This document shows, piece after piece, positions 53,031-62,188 of a stretch of 64,000 nt of DNA. The position numbers and the translations under genes are program-made. This DNA is from Sulfopaludibacter sp963815475. GTDB taxonomy: Bacteria > Acidobacteriota > Terriglobia > Bryobacterales > Bryobacteraceae. The DNA lies in contig CAWFHD010000003.1 in NCBI GenBank assembly GCA_963815475.1, forward strand, positions 1,488,001 through 1,552,000, given 5' to 3'. Each line of letters opens with the position of its first letter. The stretch's first letter is position 1. Below the pieces are notes generated by a model. It did not search any database and had not been told where the DNA came from. It saw only the letters and a program-made list of their open reading frames with translations.

Positions 53031-53445
53031 ATGCGATTCTATACGGAATATCTCACATTTAAGACCACAAAACATCGAGAATACATCAATATCACTCCCC
53101 AGGTCGAGACCACATTGAGTAAAAGCGAGATTCAGGAGGGCATGATTCTGGTATCCGCCATGCATATCACCGCCGGGAGTTTGGGTCAACGACGCGGAAG
53201 ACGGACTGATTGCCGACATCGACGAGTGGCTGGAAAAACTCGCGCCCTTTCGTCAGGACTACCGCCATCACCGCACCGGGGAGACCAACGGCGATTCGCA
53301 TTTGAAAAGCCTGCTGGTGCACCACGAGGTGATCGTGCCCGTGACCAAGGGCAAACTGGATTTCGGCCCGTGGCAGCAGGTCTATTATGCCGAATTCGAC
53401 GGACAGCGCGCCAAACGCGTCATCATTAAAGCAATGGGCGAATAG
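53031..53445 (+). pseudogene. yjbQ: YjbQ/UPF0047-family protein, one frameshift
   Basis: Begins 'MRFYTEYLTFKTTKHREYIN' with 'EGMILVSAMHITAG'. The frame breaks at GGG 53175-53177 (one G too many). Corrected, it reads 'VWVNDAEDGLIADIDEWLEK', then 'NGDSHLKSLLVHHEVIVPV' and 'GKLDFGPWQQVYYAEFDG', a complete UPF0047 protein of ~137 residues. Members can act as a secondary thiamine-phosphate synthase; the normal role is unknown. Homopolymer insertion suggests sequence error. Confidence 0.85.
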
Positions 53446-53500
53446 AGAGCGACGGCTGAAAGGGAAACCCCACTGAGAGCATTCCCTGACTGGAGACCTC

Positions 53501-55541
53501 ATGAAACGGATTTCGATTTCGCTGTTCCTGACGCTGTTTCTTACTGTGGAGCTGGCGCATCCGGCAGACTTGCCCGTGACACAAGTAGTGCTATACAAGC
53601 ACGGCGTGGGATTTTTCGAACGCTCGGGCACAACTGGCCGCCGGAGAATCGGCGCGGCTGGATTTCAACGCTTCCGAAATGAACGACGTGCTGAAGTCGC
53701 TGACCATCTCGAAGAAGCGGCGGCGGCAAGATCTCCGGCCTGCGCTACGATTCCATGGACCCGCTGAGCCACACCCTGGCGGAGTTTCCGTTTCAGATCG
53801 GCAATGGCGCAGCCGCTGAGCGGCATGCTCGATCAACTGAAGGGCGCGCGCCTGGAACTGAAGTTCGGCAGCGACACGGTGACCGGAGCGATGGTCAACG
53901 GCCGCGTGGTGGCGGGCAGCGACAAGCAGGCCGAGCGCGAGCAACTCACGCTTATGCTGGACAACGGCGAACTGCGCACGGTGGATCTGAGCGCGGCCAG
54001 CGGCATTCATTTCCCCGACACCCAACTGCAGCGCCAGTTCAAGGACTATCTGGCGGCGGTGGCGGCAGCGCGGTCGAAGGAAAAGCGCAGCGTGTACATC
54101 GATTCCAGCGATGCGAAAGAGCGCGGCGTGGTGGCCAGCTACATGGTGCCAACGCCGGTGTGGAAGTCGAGCTACCGGCTGATTTTCGGCGCAGGGGCCA
54201 GCCCGTGCTCGAAGGCTGGGCGATCGTGGACAACACGACGAGCGAGGACTGGACCAAGGTGCAGCTTTCGCTGGTGTCTGGGCGTCCGATTTCGTTTGTG
54301 AGCCAGTTGTACGCAGCCGAAATATGTGGCGCGGCCGGAGGCGGAACTGGCGGATGATGCGGCGGCGCGGCCGGTGGTGCATGCGGGCGCATATATGACC
54401 AGCTCGGGCTATGGAGGGGGAGTGGGTGTCGGAGGCGTGGTGGGAGGGATGCTAAAGGACAATGAACGTGACCTTCCCGGAAATCGAATGGAACAGTTCG
54501 CCAAAACCACGCGCACCGCCCCGGCCGCCCCCATGCCTGCAGGTCGCTCCCAGCACCATCGTCAGCAGTGCAGAGGCGGGCGAACTGGGCGAACTCTTCG
54601 AGTACCGCATCGCCCAGCCCGTGACCATCCGCAAGAACGAATCGGCGTTGCTGCCATTCCTGCAGCAGACAGATCGCCGCGCGGAAACTTCTCATCTATT
54701 CCGATCACTCCTCGCAGCATCCCACCAATGCCGCCGAACTCACCAACGCCACCGGCAAGACGCTGGACGGCGGACCGATCACCGTTTACGACGGCGGCGC
54801 GTACGCCGGCGAAGCCCTGGTGGAAACTCTCAAGACCGGCGACAAGCGGCTGATCAGCTACGCCGTCGATCTCGGCACGCGCATCACCGAAACGTTCGGC
54901 AGCAAACAGGAGGTGGTCCGCGAGATTCACGCCAACCGCGGAATCTTCACTACTAAACTGGCCGCCGAGGAGACTCGCACGTACACCATCCGCAACGTCG
55001 ACCAGAAGGCCAAGACCCTGATCGTCGAGCATCCGTTGCGTCAAGGCTACACGCTGCTCAATCAGAAGCCCTCCGAGAAAACGCCCTCAGCCTACCGTTT
55101 CGAACTCCCGCTTGCGGCGGGCGCCACACAGAGTTTGCGGTTTCCGAAGAGCGCATCTACGATCAGAGCTACTCGGTGACCAACCTCACTCCCGACGTGC
55201 TCCTGACTTATGTGCGCAATCGCGAGCTTAGCGCCAGCGGCCGGAGTCAGTTACAGCAGATGGCCGATCAGAAGGCATTGGTGGCGGAGAATAGCCAGGC
55301 GATTCAGGATGCCGCCAAGCAGGTGCAGGATCTGACGGCCGATGAGCAGCGCATCCGGCAGAACATTCAGAGTCTGAGCTCCGTGAGCGGCCAGCAGCAG
55401 CAGGTTCAGACCTACGCCCACCAACTCGACACACACGAACAGCAGATCGCCGCGCTGCGCGACAAACAGGCGGAGTTACAAAAGAAGAAGGTTACGCTCG
55501 ATGGGGAGTTGAATAAGCTGATCGAAGGATTGTCGTTCTGA
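53501..55541 (+). pseudogene. Secreted protein with C-terminal coiled coil, several frameshifts
   Basis: ATG 53501 follows 'TGGAGA' and encodes a signal peptide ('FLTLFLTVELAHPA'), then 'VVLYKHGVGFFERSG'. The protein continues across at least five frame changes (near 53630, 53730, 53800, 54200, 54350-54700, 55150). It passes through beta-rich segments ('KRSVYIDSSDAKERGVVASYM', 'VVREIHANRGIFTTKLAAEETRTYTI') and ends in a helical coiled coil ('KQVQDLTADEQRIRQNIQSL'). The arrangement resembles DUF4139/mucoidy-inhibitor-like proteins, which is a tentative call. About 650-680 residues if repaired. Confidence 0.7.
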
Positions 55542-55556
55542 AAGAGCTTTTAAGGC

Positions 55557-55562
55557 TACAAT
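55557..55562 (+). promoter_or_regulatory. -10 element TACAAT before hom
   Basis: TACAAT lies 6 bases before the TTG start of hom, with no ribosome binding site. This is the same geometry as at 9489 and 16646. Confidence 0.35.
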
Positions 55563-55568
55563 CGTCCT

Positions 55569-56556
55569 TTGAAGCTCGCATTCATTGGATACGGTAACGT
55601 CGCGCGCTCTCTGGCTCAACTCATTTGCCAAAAGCGCGACGAATTTCCATTCACCATCACCGGCATCCATACGCTGCGCCACGGCACGGCGGTGGATGCC
55701 GGCGGACTCCCGCCCGATCCGGTCTTCGGACCTCGCATGGCGACCGTCGAAGCCTTCCTCGATGCCGCACGCGCCGATATCGTGGTGGAACTGACCACGC
55801 TCAATCCGACCGATGGTGAACCGGCTATCTCACACATCCGCGCCGCCTTCGATCGTGGCATGCACGTCGTCACCGCCAACAAGGGACCGATCGCGCACGC
55901 CTTCGCGGATCTGCGCGACCGCGCCGCCGGCGCAGGGCTCGGCTTCCGTTACGAATCGGCGGTGATGGATGGCGCGCCGGTGTTCAATCTGTGGGAGCAC
56001 ACCATGCCGGCGCGTGAAGGTTTTGGGCTTCACCGGCGTGTTGAACTCAACATCGAAGGTGGTGATCGAGACCATGGAAGCGGGCGGGTCGTTCGACTTC
56101 GGACTGGCGACGGCGCGCACCATGGGGATCACCGAAGGCGATGGCGCGTACGACGTGGAGGGTTGGGATTCGGCGGCCAAAACGGCGGCGCTGGCCAACG
56201 TGCTGATGGACGCGCGCACCACGCCGCAGCAGGTGGCGACGCGCGGCATCACCAAGCTCACACCGGAGCGCATCAAGGAAATCTCGCGACAGGGCAAGAC
56301 GGTGCGGCTGGTGAGCCGGGCGCGGCGCACATCCGCCGGCATCACCCTGCGCGTCCGCGCCGAAGTGATCGACCGCCACGACTTGCTGGCGGTGGTGCCC
56401 GGCACCTCGAACCTGATTCTCTTTCACACCGACCTGATGGGCACATTCGGCACCATCTCGATCGAACCGCTGGTGGGGCAGACGGCTTACGGCGTGTTCA
56501 GCGACCTGGTGAGCGTCAGTAAGAGCGCCGGTCGCACGGCCGCGGTGACCAGTTAG
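55569..56556 (+). pseudogene. hom: Homoserine dehydrogenase, one frameshift
   Basis: TTG start, Rossmann motif 'LAFIGYGNVARSLAQLI', 'HVVTANKGPIAHAF' (catalytic Lys region) and 'GFRYESAVMDGAPVFNL'. The frame shifts at 56011-56015. The other frame continues 'KVLGFTGVLNSTSKVVIETM' and 'ARTMGITEGDGAYDVEGWDSAAK', the HSD catalytic domain, to 56556. About 330 residues with no ACT domain. It reduces aspartate semialdehyde to homoserine for Thr/Met synthesis. A core biosynthetic gene is unlikely to be dead, so sequence error is favoured. Confidence 0.88.
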
Positions 56557-56578
56557 CCGGCAAAACCACCTTTTCCGG

Positions 56579-59500
56579 CTAGTGGAAATCGTGCGACTCC
56601 GCCGCTGCGCCTGCTCGCATTCCTTCCACGTGGGCGGCTTTCACCGAGATCACTCCGTCCAGGTTCTGCAGCACTCCCTTGATAATTAAAAACCGCTCGC
56701 CCAGCACTTCGAATTTGTAGCGGTCGAACGTCTGCGGATTGATGATGGCGTTCATGATTCCAGTCTCATCTTCCATGCTGAGGAACACGAAGCCTTTGGC
56801 CGTGCCAGGACGCTGGCGCACAATCACAGTTCCGGCAATGCGGACGATGCGGCCATCGGGTACCTTCGCCAAGTCGATGGCTCGCGTGACTCCGAGAGCG
56901 TTCATTTCGGCGCGGCGGTGCGCCATCGGATGCTTGCCGATGGTCATGCCGGTGCCGCGATAATCTGCCCACAGGCGCTCTTCGGTATTCATGGGGGCGA
57001 GCGGCGAAGGCTGGCCGGTCTCTTCCTGCGGTTCGAGCAGCGGACCCACCGGCAGGATGGCGCGCTGTGCCTGCCAGAGAGCATCGCGGCGGTGGATGCG
57101 GTCCAGCGAGTTGAGCGCTCCGATCTCAGCCAGGCGATTGATCTCATCCTTGCGCAGTTCGCGCACGCGCAGCGCCAGGTCGTCGATGCTGCTGAACGGA
57201 CGCTCGGCGCGCGCACGCAGAATGGCCTCGCCGCTTCCTGCCCGCAGACCTCTGGCGTAGCGCAGACCGAGCCGGAGATCCATGCCTTCCACCGTACACG
57301 GCCAATCCGACTTCACAATGTCCACCGGGAGCACTCGCAACCCATGCCGCTGCGCGTCCTTGATCAAAATGGCGGGCGAATAGAAGCCCATGGGCTGGTT
57401 GTTGAGCATGGCGCAGGTGAAGGCCGCCAGGTAGTGGCACTTCAAGTAAGCGCTGGCGTAGGCGAGCAGCGCGAAGCTGGCGGCGTGCGATTCGGGAAAT
57501 CCGTAGAGCGCGAACGATGTGATGGAATGCACGATGGTGTCCTGCACCTGGCCGGTGATGCCGTTGGCTGCCATACCTTCACGCAGCTTCACTTCGATAT
57601 CCGCCATACGCTTTTCGGAACGCTTGAAGCCCATGGCGCGGCGCAACTCCTCGGCCTGGCCGCCAGTGAAGCCGGCGACGATCATCGCCATCTTCAGCAA
57701 CTGCTCCTGAAACAGCGGGACTCCCAGCGTGCGCTGCAGCACCGGTTCGAGCATGGGATGCAGGCAATTGGGCGCTTCCCTTCCCTGTCGCCGATTCAGG
57801 TAAGGATTCACCATCTTGCCCACGATGGGGCCCGGACGGATGATGGCCACCTGCACCACGATGTCGTAAAATCGCCGGGGCATCATGCGCGGCAGCGCCG
57901 ACATCTGCGCGCGGCTCTCCACCTGGAACATGCCGATGGTATCGGCCTTCTGCAGCGCCGCAAAGACCGCCGGGTCGTCTGCCGGCAAGTGGGCCAGGTC
58001 CACCTGTTCGTCATAGACTTCGGGAATCAGCTTGAGGGTGTCTTCAATCACCGCCATCATTCCCAGCCCCAACAGGTCCACCTTGATGATGCCCATATCG
58101 GCGCAGTCTTCCTTGTCCCACTGCACTACCACGCGGCCGGGCATGGTGGCGGGCTCCAGCGGCACTACGGAATCGAGCTGTCCCTGGCAGATCACCATGC
58201 CGCCCGAATGCTGTCCCAGGTGGCGCGGCAGATCCTGCGCCATGCGGTACAGCTCGAAGAATTTGCGCACCCGCGGATTATGGATGTCGAAGCCGGCGTC
58301 GCGGAACTGGCGCTCGGTGGTATCCTTCGGGTCCTTCCATTCCCATGTGTGTACCAGGCCGGCGAGCTTTTCGAGAGTGGTGATTTCGAAGCCCAGCGCC
58401 TTGCCCACTTCGCGCGCCGCCGAGCGGCCGCGATAGGTGATGACGTTGGCAGTCATGGCCGCGCCCAGCTTGCCGAACTTTTCGTACACGAATTGGATAG
58501 CGCGTTCACGCTTATCGCCGCTGGGAAGGTCGATATCGATGTCGGGCCATTCCCCGCGCTCTTCGGAGAGGAAGCGCTCGAAGAGCAGGTCCATGCCCAC
58601 CGGGTCCACGGCGGTGATTTGCAGCGCGTAGCAGACGGCGCTATTGGCGGCCGAGCCGCGGCCCTGCGCCAGAATATCGTTGTCGCGGCAGAAGCGCACA
58701 ATGTCCCACACAATCAGGAAGTAGCCGGGCAGTTTGAGCTTCTCGATCAGCGCCAGTTCGCGCTCCACCTGCAGGCGGGCGCGATCATGATACGGCTGGT
58801 AGCGAAGGCGCGCGCCCTCATCCACGCGCTTGCGCAGGAACGACATCATGGTCTCGCCTTCGGGCACGGGATATCGCGGGAATTCGTAACCCAGGTCGGA
58901 CAGAGTGAACTCCAGGCGCGATGAGATTTCTAGCGTGTTGGCGATGGCTTCGGGAAGGTCGGCAAACAGGCGCGCCATATCCGCCGCAGTCTTCACGTGA
59001 CGCTCGCAATTGCGCTCCAGCAGGCGGCCGGCGTTGGCCAGCGTCACGTGATTGCGCACGCAGGTGAAGACGTCGAGCAGTTGACGCTGCTCAGGCAGGG
59101 CGTAGGCTGGGCTGTTGGCAGCCACCAGAGGAATCGCGAGTTGGCGGGCGCGGTCGATAATAGCTTGATTGCGCGCTTCCTCATCGCGATGGTGATGGCG
59201 TTGCAACTCGGCGTAGAGGTGGTGGGGGCCGAAGATGTCGAGAAGCCGTTCGTCGGGATGGCGGGTGAGGCAGATAAGGCCCGGGGAGAACTCGGCGATC
59301 TCTTCCAGGGTGGCAGCGCCTTCGCCTTTTTTGGCGCGCAGCTTCATGCGGGTGACCAGGCGGCACAGGTTGCGATAGCCTTCGCGAGTCTCGGCCAGCA
59401 ACGGATAGGTGACGCCATTGGTGCAGGTGATCTCGGACCCGATGTGCGCGCGGATTTCGGCTTTCTTTGCGGCCATGTGAAAACGAGGCGCGCCGTAGAC

Positions 59501-59629
59501 GCCGTTGCGGTCCATGATGGCCATGGCGGGCATGCCGAACTCCTGGCAGGCTCCGGCAAGCTCCTCGGGCACACACGCGCCTTCGAGGAAGCTGAAAGCA
59601 GAGCGGGCGTGGAGTTCAACGAAGGGCAT
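56579..59629 (-). CDS. dnaE2: Error-prone DNA polymerase DnaE2
   Basis: 1,016 residues. The N-terminal PHP domain starts 'VELHARSAFSFLEGACVPEEL', in which the metal H-x-H is His-Ala-Arg, so PHP activity is probably lost. The C-family polymerase core has 'GRGSAANSAVCYALQITAVDP' and the catalytic acidic motif 'WPDIDIDLPSGDKRE'. Further blocks include 'VALFQEQ'-type 'GVPLFQEQLLKMAM' and a C-terminal OB fold ('VRIAGTVIVRQRPGTAKGFVFLSMEDE'). It performs translesion synthesis with ImuA and ImuB. The start at 59629 excludes a repeat upstream. Confidence 0.95.
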   Translation of the reverse strand: MPFVELHARSAFSFLEGACVPEELAGACQEFGMPAMAIMDRNGVYGAPRFHMAAKKAEIRAHIGSEITCTNGVTYPLLAETREGYRNLCRLVTRMKLRAKKGEGAATLEEIAEFSPGLICLTRHPDERLLDIFGPHHLYAELQRHHHRDEEARNQAIIDRARQLAIPLVAANSPAYALPEQRQLLDVFTCVRNHVTLANAGRLLERNCERHVKTAADMARLFADLPEAIANTLEISSRLEFTLSDLGYEFPRYPVPEGETMMSFLRKRVDEGARLRYQPYHDRARLQVERELALIEKLKLPGYFLIVWDIVRFCRDNDILAQGRGSAANSAVCYALQITAVDPVGMDLLFERFLSEERGEWPDIDIDLPSGDKRERAIQFVYEKFGKLGAAMTANVITYRGRSAAREVGKALGFEITTLEKLAGLVHTWEWKDPKDTTERQFRDAGFDIHNPRVRKFFELYRMAQDLPRHLGQHSGGMVICQGQLDSVVPLEPATMPGRVVVQWDKEDCADMGIIKVDLLGLGMMAVIEDTLKLIPEVYDEQVDLAHLPADDPAVFAALQKADTIGMFQVESRAQMSALPRMMPRRFYDIVVQVAIIRPGPIVGKMVNPYLNRRQGREAPNCLHPMLEPVLQRTLGVPLFQEQLLKMAMIVAGFTGGQAEELRRAMGFKRSEKRMADIEVKLREGMAANGITGQVQDTIVHSITSFALYGFPESHAASFALLAYASAYLKCHYLAAFTCAMLNNQPMGFYSPAILIKDAQRHGLRVLPVDIVKSDWPCTVEGMDLRLGLRYARGLRAGSGEAILRARAERPFSSIDDLALRVRELRKDEINRLAEIGALNSLDRIHRRDALWQAQRAILPVGPLLEPQEETGQPSPLAPMNTEERLWADYRGTGMTIGKHPMAHRRAEMNALGVTRAIDLAKVPDGRIVRIAGTVIVRQRPGTAKGFVFLSMEDETGIMNAIINPQTFDRYKFEVLGERFLIIKGVLQNLDGVISVKAAHVEGMRAGAAAESHDFH

Positions 59630-59630
59630 T

Positions 59631-59715
59631 GATTCACCGCCGAGGCGCGGAGACGCCGAGAAAAACCAAAACAAATATGGGAAGCCTCGGCGTCTCGGCG
59701 TCTCGGCGGTGAATC
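59631..59715. repeat. Long inverted repeat between imuB and dnaE2
   Basis: Arms 59631-59660 and 59686-59715 pair at 28 of 30 positions around a 25-base AT-richer loop. The arms share 'TTCACCGC(C/G)GAG' with the element at 3479. In the transcript imuA-imuB-dnaE2 it forms a strong stem-loop one base before the dnaE2 start and 6 bases after the imuB stop. Confidence 0.75.
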
Positions 59716-59721
59716 AATACT

Positions 59722-60960
59722 TCAGTCATAACTACCTTCCACGAACCAGCCTTTGGGTTCGCAGTAGATTCGATAGAGCGCTCCGTCGGAGAGGGCGATG
59801 TCCCATTCGTCTCTCGACCAAGGGTCCAGGGTCCACCAGTCTCCGGCGGTGCGCCAGGGACCGGCGCATTCCATCACCTGCCCATGAATGCCTTCGGCCG
59901 CGATGAAGCGGGGGTGTCCGGAGGCGATGGCGACTCGCGCCACTCGCGGCGGGCGGAAGATGCGCAAGGCGATTTCTAGTTTGGAGGAGTGGGCAACAGC
60001 CGTCACGCCAGGATGCCTGTCCCACATACGAAACGCTCCCGGCCGGTGGGTGTCGAGCAGTTCCGGACGGCCCACCCTGCCTTCTCCTACGATGGCCTTG
60101 ATGCGCGCCAGCGTGAGTTCCAGCTTCACCGGCTCCGGCGCGGCCAGCACGAAGAGTCCGCTCTGCGCCGATTGCGGCTTCACCGGATTCACTTCCAGCC
60201 GCACATGCAGCACCGGTGCGACGGGCGGGTGCGCTTCCAGATCGAGCTGCAGAAGTTTGAGAAACGCTTTGGAATCGAGCGAAGGCACAGGCAGTCGCAG
60301 CGTGCTTTGGTGAGTCGAACGATTTTCCAGCTTCAAGCGGAGGCGCAATTCGTCGGTGGCCAGCGCGCGCGTGGCCAGGCGGGTGCACAGTCCATTCAGC
60401 AGGCGCGCCAGCAGGAAGGCCAGCGGCTCCAGCAACTCCACCGGGTATTCCAACTCGATCTCATCGTCGAAGCGCAGCGATTCCGCGATGGGCAGCAGTT
60501 TCCGCTCCGCCTCGCCGCGCGCCAGTTCGCGTAGTCGCAAGCCCTCGGGGCCGAGCCGTTCCGCGATGCCGAGCGGCGGCAGCCCGGCCAAATCCTGCAG
60601 ACGGCGGATGCCCCACCGCTCCAGCGTCTCCAGCAACTCGGGCGTGGGCGACAGCAGCGAGAGCGGCAGCGAGCCGATAAACTTCGCCTCGTCGCCGTAA
60701 GGGATGATGCTGACGCCGGAAAATCCGCGCGCGGCGCAGATGGCAGCATCGGGATTGGAGGCCAGTGCGATGGAGGCCTTCACGCCCGATTCGGCAGCGC
60801 GCCGCGACATGGCGGCCGCAACATCCTGCGGCAGGCCGAAGAGGCGATCGAGCCCGGAAGCGTCGAGCGTGACGGTGCCCTCGGCAGTAAGTTCCACCGT
60901 GGGGGAGAATTCGGAGGCGAGCGCGAGCAGAGGGCCCGTTCCGTGGAGGCAGGCGAACAT
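59722..60960 (-). CDS. imuB: Mutagenesis protein ImuB (inactive Y-family polymerase)
   Basis: 412 residues. N-terminus 'MFACLHGTGPLLALASEFSP' with 'VTLDASGLDRLFG', then the little-finger-like region ('LLETLERWGIRRLQDLAGLPPLGIAERLGPEG'), matching ImuB. The acidic catalytic residues of active Y-family polymerases are absent, as expected: ImuB links DnaE2 to the beta clamp. The protein is shorter than many ImuB (~500). It lies 3 bases downstream of imuA and 92 bases upstream of dnaE2. Confidence 0.9.
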   Translation of the reverse strand: MFACLHGTGPLLALASEFSPTVELTAEGTVTLDASGLDRLFGLPQDVAAAMSRRAAESGVKASIALASNPDAAICAARGFSGVSIIPYGDEAKFIGSLPLSLLSPTPELLETLERWGIRRLQDLAGLPPLGIAERLGPEGLRLRELARGEAERKLLPIAESLRFDDEIELEYPVELLEPLAFLLARLLNGLCTRLATRALATDELRLRLKLENRSTHQSTLRLPVPSLDSKAFLKLLQLDLEAHPPVAPVLHVRLEVNPVKPQSAQSGLFVLAAPEPVKLELTLARIKAIVGEGRVGRPELLDTHRPGAFRMWDRHPGVTAVAHSSKLEIALRIFRPPRVARVAIASGHPRFIAAEGIHGQVMECAGPWRTAGDWWTLDPWSRDEWDIALSDGALYRIYCEPKGWFVEGSYD

Positions 60961-60963
60961 AGT

Positions 60964-61641
60964 CTACTCCAGCGCCTTCGCCAGGAAGCGGGCGGTGATC
61001 ACGCGCAGCGGCTTGCGGCGAGCCACCTGGATACGCATGCCGCGCAGCAGCCGCGAAGTGCCCGGCGCGCCCGACCATTCCACCTTCTCGCGCTCGCATT
61101 CCAGAATGAGCGAGGCGCAGGTTTTGGCATTGGACTGGCGCGCCACAGACACCAGCACGGTGGGGGTTGGCTCCACGGCGCGGCGCAATCGGAACCACGA
61201 AGTGAGCGAGATGCGGCGCGCGGTGGCGGGCGGCGTATCTCCCAGATCGAGAATCACCAGGCCGAAGCCGCCGCCCTGAATGAGGAGGTCGGCAGCCTTG
61301 AGGGCGTGCTCGGCGTTGTGTGCGGAACGAACCCAAATCAGGCGGTCGAGATGGACCCCGGCGGCGGCGGCCGAATGGGGGTCGAAGGCGTCCTCGGCGT
61401 CTACCAGGGCACAGGTCTCCTGGCGCGCGGTCGCCTCCGCCAGGATTGATAACAAAAGGCTTGTACGTCCCGAAGAAGTTACCCCCACGATCTCGGTAAG
61501 GGCTCCGCGGGGCAGGCCTCCTATGGCGGAATCGAGTTCGGAAATACCGGAACGAACCCATTCCGGCAGCGGGCGGGATTGCCAATCGAGGTTGCCGCCA
61601 AGAACGGATTCGAACTGATTTTTGAGGATGGCCGCGCCCAA
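60964..61641 (-). CDS. imuA: Mutagenesis protein ImuA (RecA-like)
   Basis: 225 residues starting at TTG 61641. RecA-like pattern 'SGISELDSAIGGLPRGALTEIVG', with a Walker A-like 'GVTSSGRTSLLL' in which the usual Lys is Arg, and 'GFGLVILDLGDTPP' as Walker B. ImuA is required with ImuB and DnaE2 for damage-induced mutagenesis. A TTGACA promoter and an 11-bp-period direct repeat lie just upstream. First gene of the cassette. Confidence 0.88.
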   Translation of the reverse strand: MGAAILKNQFESVLGGNLDWQSRPLPEWVRSGISELDSAIGGLPRGALTEIVGVTSSGRTSLLLSILAEATARQETCALVDAEDAFDPHSAAAAGVHLDRLIWVRSAHNAEHALKAADLLIQGGGFGLVILDLGDTPPATARRISLTSWFRLRRAVEPTPTVLVSVARQSNAKTCASLILECEREKVEWSGAPGTSRLLRGMRIQVARRKPLRVITARFLAKALE

Positions 61642-61645
61642 CTGT

Positions 61646-61662
61646 TTCGCCTTTTATTCGCC
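61646..61662 (-). promoter_or_regulatory. Direct repeat upstream of imuA, candidate damage-response operator
   Basis: On the minus strand 'GGCGAATAAAAGGCGAA' contains two GGCGAA half-sites 11 bases apart. The spacing of one helical turn is that of direct-repeat LexA sites (GTTC-N7-GTTC) in alphaproteobacteria. It lies just downstream of the predicted promoter. Confidence 0.4.
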
Positions 61663-61671
61663 TGCACTTTA

Positions 61672-61701
61672 CTTTTACAGAAGATGGGGGCTAGATGTCA
61701 A
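61672..61701 (-). promoter_or_regulatory. Promoter of imuA-imuB-dnaE2
   Basis: Minus strand: -35 TTGACA (61701-61696), 18-base spacer, -10 TAAAAG (61677-61672). The start codon is 31 bases further on. The -35 is a perfect match; the -10 is moderate. Confidence 0.5.
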
Positions 61702-61743
61702 GAGGGGCTTGCTTTATCCCGATTTGTAGGTGAGACTCTAGAT

Positions 61744-62188
61744 ATGGAGCGAGCCTTAGTCGCTGGATTACCCACCTTACCGCCGGTAGCGCCGGACCGC
61801 CGGCGCGATCCCAAAGTTCGCAAGCAGATGTCGGGACCCGCCATCCGAACCTTCTTCCACGTTGCCGAAGCCTGGAGCCTGAGCAACGAAGAGCAACGCG
61901 CGCTGCTGGGATGGCCGCCCGAATCCACCTTCTACAAATACAAGTCGGGACAGGGCGGCACGCTCTCCTACGATGTGTTGATGCGCATTTCGCTGGTGCT
62001 GGGAATTTATAAGGACCTGCACATTCTGTACCCCGAGACCGATTTGGCGGACCGGTGGGTGCAACTGCCCAACAGCAATCCGATGTTCGGGGGCCTGGCC
62101 GGCGCTGGCACTCATGACCGAGGGTGGAATGGACGCGCTGTACCAGATTCGCCGGTTGCTGGACGGCCGCCGCGGCGGGTGGAATTGA
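61744..62188 (+). pseudogene. Xre/MbcA-ParS-like antitoxin, one frameshift
   Basis: ATG 61744 after 'AGGTGAG'. The protein has 'GPAIRTFFHVAEAWSLSNEEQRALLGWPPESTFYKYKSG' (helix-turn-helix) and 'ISLVLGIYKDLHILYPETDLADRWVQLPNSNPMFGG', as in MbcA/Xre antitoxins. The frame breaks near 62102-62106; the other frame continues 'LALMTEGGMDALYQIRRLLD' to TGA 62188. About 147 residues. It neutralises the RES toxin encoded next and should autorepress. It lies 102 bases from the divergent imuA start. Confidence 0.82.

Noticed and set aside
56918..58924. A 668-codon open frame on the plus strand
   Set aside because: It lies entirely antisense to the well-supported dnaE2 gene and has no recognisable protein features; GC-rich codon bias produces such frames.
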